From: an uncultured Bacteroidota bacterium
Lineage (GTDB): Bacteria; Bacteroidota; Bacteroidia; Chitinophagales; Chitinophagaceae
Length of the DNA stretch: 32,612 nt
Assembly (NCBI GenBank): GCA_903821465.1
Contig: CAIJLK010000265.1
Span: 1 to 32,612, forward strand
Direction: 5' to 3'
Part shown: one piece after another, positions 17,538-25,813 of the stretch
Layout: each line of letters opens with the position of its first letter
How positions within the stretch are numbered: the stretch's first letter is position 1
Notes under the pieces: model-generated
What the model saw: only the letters and a program-made list of their open reading frames with translations
Database searches by the model: none
Told to the model about the DNA's origin: nothing
Translations under genes and position numbers: made by a program

Positions 17538-18809
17538 ATGTTATTAAGTCATAAACAAAGATCTGATAGGTTCTTACTTGTGTTGTTGGTTATGTTGTTA
17601 GCAAACTTTGCTAATAGTCAGGTAGCTAAGAAAAAAGTTGTTTTCGTAATTGCAGATGGCATTCCAGCAGACATCATTGAGCGGGTTGCAAAGCCCCATA
17701 TGGATTTGATCATTCAGGCAGGTGCTTATAAAAGGGCTTATGTGGGTGGTATTAAAGGAACTTATAACCAAACCCCAACCATTTCTGCACCTGGATATAA
17801 TAATTTATTAACCGGCGTATGGGCCAATAAACATAATGTATTCAATAATGATATCAAGGCGCCTAATTATCATTATTGGTCCATTTTCAGATACCTAAAG
17901 AATCAGCAACCCTCTTTGAAGACAGCAGTATTTTCAAGTTGGATCGACAATCGAACCAAACTAGTTGGGGAGGGTTTACCTGAAACAGGTGGTTATAAAG
18001 TGGATTATGCTTTTGATGGATACGAGTTAGATACGCTCAGATTTCCGCATGATAAAAAAGGAGAATATCTGCATCAGATCGACTTACAGGTGGTTCATAA
18101 AGCCGATAGTGTGATTCGTAAATCTGCTCCTGATCTATCCTGGATCTATCTCGAATATACGGATGAAGTGGGTCATATTTATGGTAATGGCGCGATAATG
18201 GACCAAGCAGTAAACTATTTGGATGAGCAGATGGGAAGCATCTACAGTGCAATCGAATACAGGAAAAAGAATTTTGGAGAAGATTGGTTACTGGTGATTA
18301 CAACTGACCATGGAAGGGATGCAAAAAATGGAATGAATCATGGCGGACAGTCAGACCGTGAAAGAACCACTTGGTTGGTTACTAATTATCCAAAGCTCAA
18401 TGAATATTTTAAACAGTTCAATCCAGCGATCGTTGATATTCTTCCAAGCATTACTTCATTTATGCAGTTGGAGATGCCAAAAGAAAATCAAGAAGAATTA
18501 GATGGCGTATCAATGATTGGGAAAGTTTCCTTAGCAAATGCAAGGGCATCAGTAAAGAACGATTCACTCTGGGTAAGCTGGAATTCTTTTGAAAAAGAGA
18601 GTAAATTAAAGATTTCTATTACTTACACCGATGCATTTAAAAAGGGCGCAGTGGATGTCTACACATACGTTACAACAGTACCGATAGCAGATAATGCTGT
18701 TGTAATTCCAATCAATAAACTTTTATCAGGAAAGGCTAAAATTCTATTGGAAACCAAGCACAACAAGGTAAATACCGTAGTTTCTCTACCAGAAAAGAAC
18801 AATCGTTAG
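17538..18809 (+). CDS. Exported alkaline phosphatase-superfamily phosphodiesterase/phosphatase
   Basis: A 423-residue exported enzyme of the type I phosphodiesterase / nucleotide pyrophosphatase branch. A signal peptide spans about residues 1-28 (ANFANSQ). Metal and catalytic residues can be followed: D40 in VIADGIP, the nucleophile position S83 in ISAPGYNNLLTG, D209 and H213 in TDEVGH, D257 and H258 in TDHGR, and H268 in NHGG. The nucleophile is Ser where many NPP enzymes have Thr. It probably hydrolyses phosphodiester or phosphomonoester bonds in the periplasm; the substrate is unknown. The C-terminal 80 residues look like a small beta domain. It faces away from the efflux operon and is 156 bp upstream of the ApbE operon. 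Confidence 0.85.
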   Translation: MLLSHKQRSDRFLLVLLVMLLANFANSQVAKKKVVFVIADGIPADIIERVAKPHMDLIIQAGAYKRAYVGGIKGTYNQTPTISAPGYNNLLTGVWANKHNVFNNDIKAPNYHYWSIFRYLKNQQPSLKTAVFSSWIDNRTKLVGEGLPETGGYKVDYAFDGYELDTLRFPHDKKGEYLHQIDLQVVHKADSVIRKSAPDLSWIYLEYTDEVGHIYGNGAIMDQAVNYLDEQMGSIYSAIEYRKKNFGEDWLLVITTDHGRDAKNGMNHGGQSDRERTTWLVTNYPKLNEYFKQFNPAIVDILPSITSFMQLEMPKENQEELDGVSMIGKVSLANARASVKNDSLWVSWNSFEKESKLKISITYTDAFKKGAVDVYTYVTTVPIADNAVVIPINKLLSGKAKILLETKHNKVNTVVSLPEKNNR

Positions 18810-18965
18810 TATACGTTGATGAAATTAAACAACTCTTTAATTGTTTTTTAATAAATAGGGTCTTTTATCATTTAAATAACCTTTTAGATGCATCCAATTC
18901 GGATTAATCTAGCTCTATTTGTAATGGATGGGATGATGCATTCTTTCTGAATAGTTTAGAAAGCC

Positions 18966-19898
18966 ATGGAGCAAAAGCATGTTATAAAGAAATCAATTCT
19001 TTTAATGGGTAACAACTTTGAAATAAGTGTTGTTGCAAGCAATGAAGCATGGGCTTTCGAAAAGATTGAATTAGCGATAAAGGAATTACAGAGAATTGAA
19101 AAGCTGTTGACTACTTATAATGATCAAAGTGAAACAAATCAGATTAATCTGAATGCAGGAATCAAACCTGTAATGGTTTCTTTAGAGACCCTTCAGTTGA
19201 TACAGCGTTCGATACGTATTTCTGAGATAACACAAGGCGCATTTGATATTAGCTATGGTTCAGTTGATAAGAGTCTTTGGAATTTTGATACTAAGATGAC
19301 TTCTCTTCCAGATGCAGCAACTGCAAAGAAGATGGTTCGTTTGATTAACTATAGAAATATTGAGATCAATGTTTCGGATAGTACCGTTTTCTTGCGTGAG
19401 AAAGGAATGCGCATTGGTTTTGGAGGAATCGGAAAAGGATATGCTGCAGAACGTGCAAAATATATTCTGAAAAATGAATCTATGGAAGCGGGTATTGTGA
19501 ATGCATCAGGCGATTTAACAACATGGGGTTTGCAACCTGACGGAACAGCATGGACAATTGGTATTGTGCATCCGAATTTTGCAGACACTATATTTTCTTA
19601 TATGAATGTTACTGATATGGCTGTTGCTACTTCGGGTAATTATGAGAAATTTATTATGATTGGAGGAAAAAAATATTCACACACCATTAATCCTAGAACG
19701 GGCCTTCCTGTAACTGGCATTAAGAGTGTTACGATAATTTCTCCCAATGCAGAAATAGCTGATGCAATGGCAACACCTGTAACAATAATGGGAATTGAAG
19801 CAGGTTTAGCCATGATTAATCAAATAAAACAAATTGAAGCGATTATTATTGATGATGATAATAATTTATATACTTCTAGCAATTTACATTTTAAATAA
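18966..19898 (+). CDS. apbE: ApbE-like FAD:protein FMN transferase without signal peptide
   Basis: ApbE-family enzyme of 310 residues; the family moves FMN from FAD onto Thr or Ser of target proteins with Mg2+. Motifs: GAFDISYGSVDKSLWNF (91-107), GGIGKGYAAERA (153-164), NASGDLTTWG (179-188), TSGNYEKF (222-229), HTINPRTGLPV with H239, and the Mg-binding ADAMAT with D266 and T270. The N-terminus is charged and lacks a signal peptide or lipobox, and an in-frame TAG at 18957-18959 blocks extension upstream, so the protein is predicted to be cytoplasmic. Many ApbE proteins are exported. It is followed 7 bp later by the DUF4266 gene and then DUF3570, a recurring trio in Bacteroidota as far as I recall. 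Confidence 0.9.
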   Translation: MEQKHVIKKSILLMGNNFEISVVASNEAWAFEKIELAIKELQRIEKLLTTYNDQSETNQINLNAGIKPVMVSLETLQLIQRSIRISEITQGAFDISYGSVDKSLWNFDTKMTSLPDAATAKKMVRLINYRNIEINVSDSTVFLREKGMRIGFGGIGKGYAAERAKYILKNESMEAGIVNASGDLTTWGLQPDGTAWTIGIVHPNFADTIFSYMNVTDMAVATSGNYEKFIMIGGKKYSHTINPRTGLPVTGIKSVTIISPNAEIADAMATPVTIMGIEAGLAMINQIKQIEAIIIDDDNNLYTSSNLHFK

Positions 19899-19905
19899 AG
19901 CAACC

Positions 19906-20133
19906 ATGAAAAAAAAATCCCCTTTGTTCCTGGCCATTGCTGCTCTTGGTTTTGTTCTTGTGTTCGATTCCTGTGTTCAGGTAAAAGAATATCAAAAAAA
20001 CAAATTGAATGATGCAGACATGGTATTATCAAGTAGGAAATCACAGAAAAATGAATTGAATTTCCAGACCTATCGAGAAGGTTCTGCTGGAGCCAACGGT
20101 GGAAAAACTGGTGGTGGATGTGGATGTAATTAA
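19906..20133 (+). CDS. DUF4266 small lipoprotein-like protein with Gly/Cys tail
   Basis: A 75-residue protein from ATG 19906 (a longer reading from 19834 runs back into apbE and is unlikely). It has a Lys-rich start and a hydrophobic segment (residues 6-20) ending in FDSC, a lipobox-like site with C23. A polar middle carries YQKNKLNDADM, and the C-terminus YREGSAGANGGKTGGGCGCN is rich in Gly with two Cys (C72, C74). This matches DUF4266, a family of unknown function found beside ApbE and DUF3570. The invariant-looking Cys tail could bind a metal, form a thioether or disulfide, or be modified; none of this is shown by the sequence. The spacing of 7 bp to apbE and 27 bp to the next gene supports one transcript. 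Confidence 0.85.
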   Translation: MKKKSPLFLAIAALGFVLVFDSCVQVKEYQKNKLNDADMVLSSRKSQKNELNFQTYREGSAGANGGKTGGGCGCN

Positions 20134-20160
20134 ATCAATTCAATCATTTAAGTTGTAAGG

Positions 20161-21420
20161 ATGAAAAAATTAAGTTTAACTGTTATAGGACTATATGCAC
20201 TATTTCTAAATGCGTTTTCGCAATACGGTGCGCAGGATACTGTGATTTACAAAACAAAGCCTCTGGCATTGGAAGAAGTAAACTTAGTATCTAGTTATTA
20301 TTCGCAAAACGGGAATCACTCAGCTATTACTGGTGGAATCGGGAATGAGCATGTAGTTGATTTTGCAAATGGACTAGATTTAAAATTTGTAGGATGGGAT
20401 CAGAGTCATAATAAACATAGCATCACTGCTGGCTTAGGATTTGATCATCATACTTCTGCATCATCAGCATATGTGTCAAGTACTGGAGCTTCTAAAACTG
20501 GTGGAACAAGGGTATACCCTTCTTTAGATTGGACAGTAGAAACTGATAAAGGCAATTCATTTGGATTTGGTGCATACTATTCAACAGAGTATAACTATCA
20601 ATCCATGGGAGTAGATTTTCATTTTACAAAGAAGTTCAATAGCAATTCTGAGTTTAGTGCAAAGTTCAGTGGTTATTTAGACAAGGTTAAAATGATTTAT
20701 CCTTCTGAGCTGATACCAAAGTCACCAATTGTTACAACAACACCAACTTATTATACTACTGCTAGTGGCAGAAGATATTTATCAGGGGGAGGAAATTATG
20801 GTGGTGACGATATTAGTATCCCAAGTAGTCCAAGAAATACTTTTACAGCATCTTTATCTTATGCGCAAGTAATCAACACAAGTTTACAAGCAAGTTTGAT
20901 GTTGGATCTGGTTTCACAATCTGGATATTTAGGTTTGCCTTTTCACAGAGTATATTTCAATGATGGAACAGCTCATGTTGAAAATCTACCCTCAAGTCGT
21001 TTTAAAATACCTGTTGGATTTCGACTAAATGCATTTGTAAGCGATCAGGTTGTAATTCGCTCTTATTTTAGGTATTATCAAGATGATTGGGGAATTAGTT
21101 CTGAAACGGCCGACATAGAAATTCCTATCAAGCTCTCTCAGTTCTTTTCTGTTTCACCATTCTATCGATACTATACACAAACAGCCAGTAAATATTTTGG
21201 TACCTATATGACGCATACAGCTGCAGATACTTATTATAGTAGTAATTATAGCTTAGCAGAATTGTCGAGTCATTTTATTGGCCTTGGTATGCATACCGCA
21301 CCTCCTAAAGGGGTGTTGAATAATCAACATTTTAGTAGCTTGGATATTCGGTATGGACATTATACACAATCGACCGACTTGAATTCGAATATTATCACTT
21401 TCGATTTCACATTTAAATAG
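20161..21420 (+). CDS. DUF3570 outer-membrane barrel-like protein
   Basis: A 419-residue protein with a signal peptide (cleavage near NAFSQ, residue 20). The mature part alternates polar and aromatic residues in strand-length segments throughout and ends in FDFTFK, as expected of an outer-membrane beta-barrel. The N-terminal SSYYSQNGNHSAITGGIGNE block (44-63) is a family marker of DUF3570. An STGAS motif occurs at 107-111, resembling part of the ApbE flavinylation consensus (D-x-x-S/T-G-A-S/T), but the upstream Asp is missing. The function is unknown. It is the last gene of the ApbE - DUF4266 - DUF3570 operon and is followed after 11 bp by a strong terminator. Confidence 0.85.
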   Translation: MKKLSLTVIGLYALFLNAFSQYGAQDTVIYKTKPLALEEVNLVSSYYSQNGNHSAITGGIGNEHVVDFANGLDLKFVGWDQSHNKHSITAGLGFDHHTSASSAYVSSTGASKTGGTRVYPSLDWTVETDKGNSFGFGAYYSTEYNYQSMGVDFHFTKKFNSNSEFSAKFSGYLDKVKMIYPSELIPKSPIVTTTPTYYTTASGRRYLSGGGNYGGDDISIPSSPRNTFTASLSYAQVINTSLQASLMLDLVSQSGYLGLPFHRVYFNDGTAHVENLPSSRFKIPVGFRLNAFVSDQVVIRSYFRYYQDDWGISSETADIEIPIKLSQFFSVSPFYRYYTQTASKYFGTYMTHTAADTYYSSNYSLAELSSHFIGLGMHTAPPKGVLNNQHFSSLDIRYGHYTQSTDLNSNIITFDFTFK

Positions 21421-21431
21421 TAACAAGCAAT

Positions 21432-21472
21432 TAAAAAATCCCGTCCCAAGAAATTAGGACGGGATTTTTTTT
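21432..21472 (+). terminator. Bidirectional-looking terminator after DUF3570
   Basis: Stem ATCCCGTCC (21438-21446) and GGACGGGAT (21457-21465) with a 10-nt loop. It is flanked by a run of A on the left (21433-21438) and a run of T on the right (to 21472), so it can act on transcripts from either side. Confidence 0.88.
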
Positions 21473-21474
21473 AC

Positions 21475-21506
21475 ACAAAGAGGCTGAACCACTTCAACCT
21501 CTTTGT
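21475..21506. other. Second hairpin directly behind the terminator
   Basis: Inverted repeat ACAAAGAGG (21475-21483) and CCTCTTTGT (21498-21506). Inside it lies a shorter GAA/TTC pairing around CCAC. No T-run follows on the plus strand. Its role is unknown; it may stabilise a 3' end. Confidence 0.5.
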
Positions 21507-21525
21507 AAAACCACTACGCTAATCA

Positions 21526-21545
21526 AAACTAAACTAAACTAAACT
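21526..21545. repeat. AAACT short tandem repeat
   Basis: Four head-to-tail copies of AAACT in the non-coding region between the DUF3570 terminator and the ROK gene. Confidence 0.85.
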
Positions 21546-21614
21546 TGCTCAAAAGTTCAATTGATAAGAGAAAGTTTTGCTGTTACTATTTAGCAAAACA
21601 TATCCTATAATTTC

Positions 21615-21833
21615 TTAGATATAAATAACGATTGTTTCCTTTTTCTGCTGATTTGTAATGCCATTCATTTTTTTGACATAGGGCGAGCCAGATGGACTAA
21701 GACTTAATTCCGCCGTTAAATCGTTCATTGGAATTCGAGCGATTAAAAACGAATTTTTAATCAAACTCTTTAAGAATTGAAATAAGTCGCTCTGAGGTTG
21801 CTTTTGATAGCTATTAAAAGAATGAATTTGCAT
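21615..21833 (-). CDS. Possible small hypothetical protein
   Basis: A 72-codon reading frame from ATG 21833, or 110 codons from an upstream ATG at 21947. I do not recognise it. The translation is not low-complexity and looks protein-like, with SDLFQFLKSLIKNSFLIARI followed by PMNDLTAELSLSPSGSPYV; the predicted character is a short amphipathic helix then a polar tail. It has no signal peptide or membrane segment. It is convergent with the DUF3570 operon, and the terminator at 21432-21472 has a T-run on this strand too, which fits a real minus-strand transcript. It could still be chance: the frame sits in about 570 bp with no other gene. Confidence 0.4.
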   Translation of the reverse strand: MQIHSFNSYQKQPQSDLFQFLKSLIKNSFLIARIPMNDLTAELSLSPSGSPYVKKMNGITNQQKKETIVIYI

Positions 21834-21845
21834 ATAATTATTTAG

Positions 21846-21994
21846 GGGTTGACAGGTTGATTGATTGATCGATTTAGTTATACAAAGCAACTCATTCAGC
21901 AAAGCCTGTACAATCGCGTAAACTTGAAATATTATGTAGTAATGCAACTACTTTTCAAAACTTGGCCTTAAATTGTATTGCAATTAGAACGTCT
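21846..21994 (+). promoter_or_regulatory. Upstream region of the ROK regulator
   Basis: Non-coding on the plus strand up to ATG 21995. It holds three TTGA units in tandem (21857-21868) with a fourth nearby (21849-21852). No confident promoter elements could be assigned. If the small minus-strand gene is real, its promoter also lies here. Confidence 0.25.
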
Positions 21995-23215
21995 ATGGAA
22001 TTTTTGAAGAGTATCAATGAGGCGGAACTTTCTGGAGTATTGTTCAAGAACCTGAATCTGAAAAAGAATATTATTCAGTATTTAGATAAACACGGACAGG
22101 CTACCATCTCTGAAATAGGGAAGGAATTAAAACTAAGTACCCCAAAAATCATTAGTACAATTAATGAATTGATCGAAGAGAAGATACTCAACGATAATGG
22201 TAAGATCGAATCAACTGGGGGTAGGAGAGCGAATTTATTCGGACTAGCTCCTTCCTCTGTATTTTTTATGGGTGTGGAAGTTTCAAAATATCATATCAGC
22301 ATTGGCTTGATGGATCTTAATAAAAATATGTTTAAGGAGCCGAGTAATATTCCATTTAAACTTAAAAATTCACAGGATTCATTAGAAAATCTAATAAGTA
22401 TCATTAATGAGTTTATTGTTTCTTCGGGATTACCAAAATCAAAAATCCTAAGAATTGGCATCAATCTCACTGGAAGGATTAATCAGGTAACCGGACACAA
22501 TTATAATTATTTTCAATTCATGCATTTGCCTATTAGCGAGATCATTGAAAAAGCTACTGGTATTAAAACGCATATCGATAACGATTCAAGGGCAATGGCA
22601 TTTGCAGAATATTGCTCGGGGGTGGTAGAAAAGGAAAAGAATATTTTGTTCATCAATCTAGATTATGGCATTGGAGTTGGCATCATCATTAATGGAGAAA
22701 TCTATTATGGGAAGTCGGGATTCTCAGGTGAGTTCGGGCATAATCCAATTTATGATAATGAAATGATTTGTCAGTGTGGTAAGAAAGGATGTTTAGAAAC
22801 TGAAGCTTCTGGTTTTGCAGTTGTAAGAACTGTGCAGGAAAAATTAAGGGCTGGCGTTGGATCAATTCTACAACGCGATTATAAAAAAATTGAGGAGATC
22901 ACACTTGAAGAAATAGTTTCTGCCTGTAATCAGGATGATACACTTGCCATAGAATGTGTAGCTGCAGTAGGAGAAAAACTAGGAAAAGCCGTAGCCTCGC
23001 TGATCAATATATTTAATCCTGAATTAGTAATCCTAGGAGGCTTGTTGTCAACCACAAACGAATATATCCGCCTACCCATTAAGAGTTCGCTCAATAAATT
23101 TTCATCCAGTTTAGTGAATAATGATACTCAATTAAAAACATCTAAATTGGGTTTAGCCGCTGGTGTGATGGGGGCCTGCTTGTTAGTAAGAAGAGCTATT
23201 TTTTCTGTAAAATAG
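21995..23215 (+). CDS. ROK-family transcriptional regulator (NagC/XylR type)
   Basis: A 406-residue protein from ATG 21995 (TTG 21962 would add 11 residues with no family support). An N-terminal winged-helix DNA-binding domain spans about 20-85, with GQATISEIGKELKLSTPKIISTINELIEE. A ROK sugar-kinase-like domain follows, with HIDNDSRAMAFAE (193-205), LDYGIGVGIIING and EFGHN containing H249. The ROK zinc motif is CQCGKKGCLE with C259, C261 and C266. The HTH marks it as a repressor or activator responding to a sugar or phosphosugar rather than a glucokinase. The nearest sugar-related gene is the GH43 protein at 26866-28605, with unrelated genes between, so its target is uncertain. Confidence 0.9.
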   Translation: MEFLKSINEAELSGVLFKNLNLKKNIIQYLDKHGQATISEIGKELKLSTPKIISTINELIEEKILNDNGKIESTGGRRANLFGLAPSSVFFMGVEVSKYHISIGLMDLNKNMFKEPSNIPFKLKNSQDSLENLISIINEFIVSSGLPKSKILRIGINLTGRINQVTGHNYNYFQFMHLPISEIIEKATGIKTHIDNDSRAMAFAEYCSGVVEKEKNILFINLDYGIGVGIIINGEIYYGKSGFSGEFGHNPIYDNEMICQCGKKGCLETEASGFAVVRTVQEKLRAGVGSILQRDYKKIEEITLEEIVSACNQDDTLAIECVAAVGEKLGKAVASLINIFNPELVILGGLLSTTNEYIRLPIKSSLNKFSSSLVNNDTQLKTSKLGLAAGVMGACLLVRRAIFSVK

Positions 23216-23253
23216 GCAAACATTCAAAATGTGGTAAGCACTTGAACGTTTTT

Positions 23254-23286
23254 GATAAAAAAAAAGCAGGAATCCCTTCCTGCTTT
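23254..23286 (-). terminator. Terminator of the DUF4114 secreted protein gene
   Basis: Inverted repeat AAAGCAGGAA (23263-23272) and TTCCTGCTTT (23277-23286) with the tight loop TCCC. On the minus strand it is followed by a T-run (A-run 23257-23265 on plus). It also sits 47 bp behind the ROK stop and may terminate that transcript less efficiently. Confidence 0.85.
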
Positions 23287-23314
23287 ACCCTTGACCAACA
23301 TAAATAAAATCTTT

Positions 23315-25813
23315 CTATTTCTGTACTACTATTTTTTTAGGGAAATACTTTGCAGCATCACCTTCAATGGATAAGATATATACGTTTGTGCTGATTGATT
23401 GATTCAATTCAACTGAAACATTATTGTCGCCTTTCACTGTGTTTACCATTTGGCTAAACATTAGTCTACCACTATTTGCATCAGTAACTTTTAATGTTAC
23501 CAGACTGGTGTTATCGGCTTTAAAGCTTGCAACAAACTTACCCTTTGAAGGATTAGGATATAGTTGTACATCTTTTGTTTCGATAGTGTTAGAAACAGAT
23601 ACGATGTTTTTACTAAAGGCAACTTTACTAATAGAGGCATTGATGCTTGTTGAAGCTGTATTGCCAGTTTCTAAAGCGAAAATGATGGTTGTAATATCAT
23701 TTGCAGCGAATGCACTTGTATTATTTGTTGATTTAAAATCACTCAAATTAATTGTGTATTCTTTAGTTGCTGAAGTTACAGGTAAGTAATAGCTGAATTG
23801 ATCGGCCCAATTAGTTACGCCAGCTTTTACCAAAGTAACACGCATATTTGCACCCGTTGCGTTGGCAGTAAACCTCAAGGTTTTGAAAGCCGACAAATCT
23901 TGTTCAGCTCCACCGCCTTTTAGCAATTTATAAACAGTAACAAAATCGCTTGTTGTAGCTTCCACTGCAACATTACGGAACACTGGAAGATCATCCTTAG
24001 AAAGTGCTGTTATATTAGTATCGTTAGTAACGTTATAAGATTTTATAACGGTTGTGTTTTTGTTGTAATCAATATTCCAACTTCCATCTGCCATAAATAC
24101 AACATCTTGTAATTTGTTATTTAAAAACAAACTGATGGTTGCTTCGAATGCATCACTAACTGGAATTGTTGCAGTTGATTTGCTGTTTGCAGAAACGGAT
24201 ACTGGAACATTTCTAGTTGTAGTAATAGTAGATTTTTCAGATAATCTTTCTTCGATTTGAAAATATCCTGTTGCAGCAGCAGTTGTATTATTAATGCTGA
24301 AGTTTAAATTAGTTCCTTCTCTTTTACCAGCAACAATATATGTTTTTGGTAATGCCGCACCCTGATTCAAAACTTGAACAGGCATAATTGCATTCAATTT
24401 ATTAAGCACATCCAAAGTCATATCAACTGCATAAGTAGGAGTAGATCCCCAAACCTGGTAGTTGTATAAAGTTTCATCTGCTGTGTAATCTTTATTTAAC
24501 CAATTAGATTGGAAGCTAAAGCTATTTCTTGCAGCACTTTTTCCTACAGAAAAACTAATTGAATATTCAATATTACCTGTTGGTTGTAACAAAGCATAGC
24601 GAACAAAATTCAATCCATTTAAACTGATATTATCCATGCTTAATAGTTCAGCACCTTTTAAACGATCACAGATTGCTTTAGTGTGGTCGTATACCTGGTT
24701 TAAAGTTTTTGTTGCGAATGCTACAGCTCTACAATCATTATTGAGGGTAAAGTCAACTGAACGAACGTCTACCGCATTAGTGATAGTAGTGATATCTGTA
24801 GCAGTGCTAATAAAGGCAGTGTAACCACTGTCTAAAATACTAGTTGGCATGATATCAGCCAATGTTATAGTACTAGTTCCGCCAACCCCTGTTACAGCAT
24901 TTCGTATCGTATTATTAAGTCTTGGAAGTTGCGCATAGTCAACTGGTCCCTGAAGACTGTTGATTGCATTGGTATAAACTCTTTTAGATACTGCGGTACC
25001 TAAGCTTTTGCTTTCTAATCCCCCAGTGTGTCCTGAATTACAATCTTTACCATCTTTAGTTAAATCTGGAATACTATCCTTGTGATCAACATTCTCTGGT
25101 TTGTCTACTGTGGCATAAAATAGTAAGTCGTTAAAATCCTGATCACTACCATAACCATCACGACGAATATCTTCCATACCTATTACATAACGCTTAGTTG
25201 CTGCATCAAAAAGTGTCACACAATGTCTTTTTAAATCTGCGGCAGCCTCTGGATTGAAACGGCTATCAGAAAAAATCTTCCATCTTCCTGCTCCAACTTT
25301 ATTACCCGCATTATCCCAACCATCAGCTACTAAAACAAATCCAATAGTGGTATTTGCTGGAAAATTTCCAAGGTATACCTTATCACCAGGATTTAAACTA
25401 CCACCAAATCCGGACTTAGAAGCATTTGGAAAAATGATCTTAATCTGTGATTCAGTAGGTGCATTAACAGGCGGAGTATTAGTTGGATATGTGTAATATC
25501 CCAATGCGTTATGATAGGCAGCTCCTTCATCTACAAAGCTGATCCAAACATCAGAACTTGCAGTTAATGAAATTACTTCAGGACGTCCTGTTGTAATCAA
25601 TCCAGGGTTATAAACAGGAACTGAACGATATTCTGGAAGGGTAGCTGTGATATCTGCACGAAAACTAGCAGATACAACATCAGATGGATTCACCAAATTA
25701 TTTGGTTTACCATCCCAATTATATGGACTAACATACTGATACTGAGCAAAAATTGCAGAGTAGCTAAGCGTTAAAATGGCCAGTAAGTAGACTTTAAGTA
25801 AAAAATTTTTCAT
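23315..25813 (-). CDS. T9SS-secreted DUF4114 domain protein
   Basis: A large extracellular protein of 832 residues with a signal peptide (cleavage near IFAQ, residue 23). A DUF4114 domain at about 85-235 contains DVWISFVDEGAAYHNALGYY, GDKVYLGNFPANTTIGFVLV and the acidic YGSDQDFNDLLFY, which resembles a calcium site. The middle is beta-rich and not recognised. The C-terminal 80 residues are a type IX secretion type A sorting domain, with VQLYPNPSKGKFVASF followed by NVYILSI and ending KKIVVQK. The protein should therefore cross the outer membrane through T9SS and be released or anchored at the cell surface. The architecture resembles LruC-type proteins. Function is unknown; adhesion or matrix roles are possible. 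Confidence 0.88.
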   Translation of the reverse strand: MKNFLLKVYLLAILTLSYSAIFAQYQYVSPYNWDGKPNNLVNPSDVVSASFRADITATLPEYRSVPVYNPGLITTGRPEVISLTASSDVWISFVDEGAAYHNALGYYTYPTNTPPVNAPTESQIKIIFPNASKSGFGGSLNPGDKVYLGNFPANTTIGFVLVADGWDNAGNKVGAGRWKIFSDSRFNPEAAADLKRHCVTLFDAATKRYVIGMEDIRRDGYGSDQDFNDLLFYATVDKPENVDHKDSIPDLTKDGKDCNSGHTGGLESKSLGTAVSKRVYTNAINSLQGPVDYAQLPRLNNTIRNAVTGVGGTSTITLADIMPTSILDSGYTAFISTATDITTITNAVDVRSVDFTLNNDCRAVAFATKTLNQVYDHTKAICDRLKGAELLSMDNISLNGLNFVRYALLQPTGNIEYSISFSVGKSAARNSFSFQSNWLNKDYTADETLYNYQVWGSTPTYAVDMTLDVLNKLNAIMPVQVLNQGAALPKTYIVAGKREGTNLNFSINNTTAAATGYFQIEERLSEKSTITTTRNVPVSVSANSKSTATIPVSDAFEATISLFLNNKLQDVVFMADGSWNIDYNKNTTVIKSYNVTNDTNITALSKDDLPVFRNVAVEATTSDFVTVYKLLKGGGAEQDLSAFKTLRFTANATGANMRVTLVKAGVTNWADQFSYYLPVTSATKEYTINLSDFKSTNNTSAFAANDITTIIFALETGNTASTSINASISKVAFSKNIVSVSNTIETKDVQLYPNPSKGKFVASFKADNTSLVTLKVTDANSGRLMFSQMVNTVKGDNNVSVELNQSISTNVYILSIEGDAAKYFPKKIVVQK

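Noticed and set aside
18885..18950. Possible riboswitch upstream of apbE (GATGCATCC ... GATGCAT inverted segments)
   Set aside because: The pairing is imperfect with a long loop and lacks the conserved core of the FMN riboswitch; not enough to call.
23424..23789. 121-codon plus-strand frame inside the DUF4114 gene
   Set aside because: It lies wholly antisense to the T9SS sorting domain and nearby region, whose reading frame is strongly supported.
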